Part shown: positions 4,152 through 5,752 of the stretch, piece after piece
Layout: the number at the start of each line of letters is the position of its first letter
Position numbering within the stretch: position 1 is the first letter of the stretch
NCBI GenBank assembly: GCA_021823635.1
Contig: JAKANT010000136.1
Coordinates: 1-5,752 of the forward strand
Reading direction: 5' to 3'
Length of the DNA stretch: 5,752 nucleotides
From: Pseudomonadota bacterium
GTDB lineage: Bacteria > Pseudomonadota > Gammaproteobacteria > Burkholderiales > Burkholderiaceae_F
Made by a program: the position numbers and the translations under genes
Notes under the pieces: generated by a model
Told to the model about the DNA's origin: nothing
What the model saw: the letters and a program-made list of their open reading frames with translations, nothing else
The model's database searches: none

Positions 4152-5752
4152 TCAGCGCCGCTGCCCGGTGATCTCGGCGTAGAACGCGTCGCTCGTCGGC
4201 GGCCGGCCGAGGAAGCTTCGCACCAGCGCATCCGGCGGGCGCTCGCCGCCGCGCGCCAGAATCGCATCGCGATAACGGCGGCCGGCCGCCGGATCGAGCA
4301 GGTCGCCGTCGAAACCGGCCAGCATGTCGAGCGCGAGCACCTCCGACCACATGTAGCCGTAATAGCCGGCCGCGTAGCCGCCCATCAGATGACCGAAGCC
4401 GGCCGGAAATATCGTCCCTTCGACGTGGCCTAGCCGAGAGGCGCGTTCGATCTCGGCCCAGGTCGCGAGCGCCGGTTTCGGCTCGCCGTGGTGCAGCCGC
4501 ATGTCGAACGTCGCGTATTGCCACTGGCGCGCGTAACGGATGCCGATGCCGAAGCGGCGCGCCTGCTGCAACCGCTCGATCTGTTCGCGCGTCAAGGGCG
4601 GACACTGCGCGCAGACGCGCGCCAGCAGCGCGAGCGGCGCCTCGCGCCGTGCCCACTCTTCGAACATCTGCGACGGCGCCTCGACGAAGTCGCGCTTGAC
4701 GTTGGTGCCGCCGTGATCGACGTAGCGCGTCTTCGACAGCACGCCGTGCAGCACGTGGCCGAACTCGTGCAGCAGCGTTTCCAGTTCGTCGTGGGTCAGG
4801 CCGCGCCGATCCAGGTTGGCGACCAGTGCGGAAACCGGGGTGCGCTTCAGCACGGTCGAAACCGAACGCACGGTGAACGCCGCCGCGTGGTTGTACTTGC
4901 CCGGGCGCGGAAAAAGGTCCAGGTAGATGCCGCCGATGCGTGCCCCCGCCGCGCTGCGCTCGTGCACGTCGTAGTAGCGCACCTCGTCGGCCCAGCGCGG
5001 CACGTCGCGCGCGACGAAAGCCACGCCGTACAGCCGCTCGGCCAGCGCCAGCACCCACGCCACGCTCGCCTCGGTCGGGAAATGCGCGCGCAGTGCCTCC
5101 TGGTCGATCGCATAGCGCGCGCGCCGCACCCGCTCCTGATGAAACGCCACGTCCCAGCGATTCAGTTGCACCTGCTCGACCGGCAGCCCCAGCAGCGCCG
5201 CCAGGTCGACGCGCAGTTCCGCGAGTTCGCGCGCTTCGCCGGCGTCGACCGCGGCCTTCACGCGGGCCAAGAACTGCTCGACCGCGGCCGGCGTCTTCGC
5301 CATCGTCCGCCGTAGCGAGAACGTCGCGTAGTCCGGATAGCCGTACAGGCGCGCCAGTTCGTGGCGTAGCAGCAGTGCGCGGTCAAGCAGCGCGAGATTC
5401 GCGGGCCCGCCCTCGTTTTGCTTGGCGAGCCACACCCGCCGGCGCGCGTCTTCGTCGACCGCGTTCTCCAGGAACGGCAGGTAGGTCGGATAGTCGAGGG
5501 TGACGATCAGCCGCCCTTCGGCGTCGCGCCGCCGCGCCGCGATCCATCCGGCCGGCAGTCCCTTGGCCTCCTCTTCCGTCACCACGACCGTCGTGCGGTC
5601 CTCGTTGACGTTGCGCTGGAACTGCAGCGCGAGCTTGTCCAGCTCTTCGCGGATCGCCTTCACGCGCGCGCGCTTCCCGGGCGCCAGCGTCACGCCCGCG
5701 TCTTCAAACGACTCCAGCAGGTCGCTCCGGTTCTGCGCTTCGATGGCTTCTC
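4152..5752 (-). CDS. M3-family zinc metallopeptidase, thimet-oligopeptidase type (N-terminus outside window)
   Basis: The frame is open to the right edge (532 residues visible, beginning EAIEAQNRSDLLESF), so the GTG at 5693 is internal and not the start. The family is usually around 650-700 residues, so roughly the first fifth is missing. The zinc site HEFGH is encoded at 4769-4755 (within ETLLHEFGHVLHG), and the third ligand Glu is at 4682-4680 in RDFVEAPSQMFEEWA. The substrate-binding loop reads FGHLMGGYAAGYYGYMWSEV, with the conserved Tyr cluster. GGTNVKRDFVEAPSQ resembles thimet oligopeptidase/neurolysin and Dcp more than E. coli PrlC (which from memory reads WDAVELPSQ there), so I do not assign prlC. 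Role by family: cytoplasmic hydrolysis of short peptides, as in the late steps of protein turnover or of signal peptides. No signal peptide can be assessed. The gene converges on aroG with an 18-bp gap, and no strong terminator is seen between them. Confidence 0.93.
   Translation of the reverse strand, partial: EAIEAQNRSDLLESFEDAGVTLAPGKRARVKAIREELDKLALQFQRNVNEDRTTVVVTEEEAKGLPAGWIAARRRDAEGRLIVTLDYPTYLPFLENAVDEDARRRVWLAKQNEGGPANLALLDRALLLRHELARLYGYPDYATFSLRRTMAKTPAAVEQFLARVKAAVDAGEARELAELRVDLAALLGLPVEQVQLNRWDVAFHQERVRRARYAIDQEALRAHFPTEASVAWVLALAERLYGVAFVARDVPRWADEVRYYDVHERSAAGARIGGIYLDLFPRPGKYNHAAAFTVRSVSTVLKRTPVSALVANLDRRGLTHDELETLLHEFGHVLHGVLSKTRYVDHGGTNVKRDFVEAPSQMFEEWARREAPLALLARVCAQCPPLTREQIERLQQARRFGIGIRYARQWQYATFDMRLHHGEPKPALATWAEIERASRLGHVEGTIFPAGFGHLMGGYAAGYYGYMWSEVLALDMLAGFDGDLLDPAAGRRYRDAILARGGERPPDALVRSFLGRPPTSDAFYAEITGQRR

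Noticed and set aside
4139..4163. GCGGCG/CGCCGC hairpin in the gap between aroG and the M3 peptidase as a bidirectional terminator
   Set aside because: Only 6 bp with a 9-nt loop, no T-run on either strand, and it extends into the peptidase 3' coding end; such short GC stems are common in this composition.
4488..5315. Plus-strand open frame opposite the M3 peptidase
   Set aside because: No family resemblance; the opposite strand has the HEFGH zinc site and coherent family motifs throughout.
5691..5693. GTG at 5693-5691 as start codon of the M3 peptidase
   Set aside because: The frame continues upstream to the window edge with normal coding content, and the protein would be far shorter than the family.

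Overview
The window is GC-rich DNA with the dense, third-position-GC coding typical of a Proteobacterium. The gspA/gspB (exeA/exeB) pair, the AroG-type DAHP synthase and the M3 metallopeptidase together point to a betaproteobacterium. That assignment is inference from gene content and style, not from a marker gene.

Layout. On the minus strand at the left, gspA/exeA (262-1923) is followed after 2 bp by the start of gspB (1-259, running off the edge). Together they form an operon of inner-membrane accessory factors for assembling the type II secretion outer-membrane secretin. A 232-bp divergent intergenic region (1924-2155) carries a perfect 9-bp inverted repeat. Its arms overlap a plausible -35 and -10 for the rightward gene, a small outer-membrane beta-barrel protein (2156-2815) with a signal peptide and a C-terminal Phe. 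An 8-bp hairpin follows that gene's stop codon.

The most notable region is 2860-3004, just before aroG. A 24-residue ORF (2877-2951) with its own Shine-Dalgarno is packed with aromatic codons (five Phe and two Tyr within residues 4-13). It is followed by a 10-bp GC-rich stem and nine T's (2971-3004), a textbook intrinsic terminator. The 5' arm of that terminator can pair instead with the leader region 2917-2938, giving a long competing antiterminator. This is a complete ribosome-mediated transcription attenuator of the trp/phe type. It controls aroG (3039-4133), which encodes 3-deoxy-D-arabino-heptulosonate 7-phosphate synthase, the first enzyme of the shikimate pathway. The encoded AroG keeps all its catalytic residues and the residues that bind feedback Phe in E. 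coli AroG, so Phe (and perhaps Tyr) supply appears to be sensed at two levels: aminoacyl-tRNA-dependent attenuation and enzyme inhibition.

On the right, converging on aroG with an 18-bp gap, is a minus-strand M3-family zinc oligopeptidase (4152-5752, N-terminus outside the window) of the thimet-oligopeptidase type. No tRNA, rRNA, mobile element or CRISPR array is visible. Many long open frames antisense to the real genes are GC-driven artefacts.
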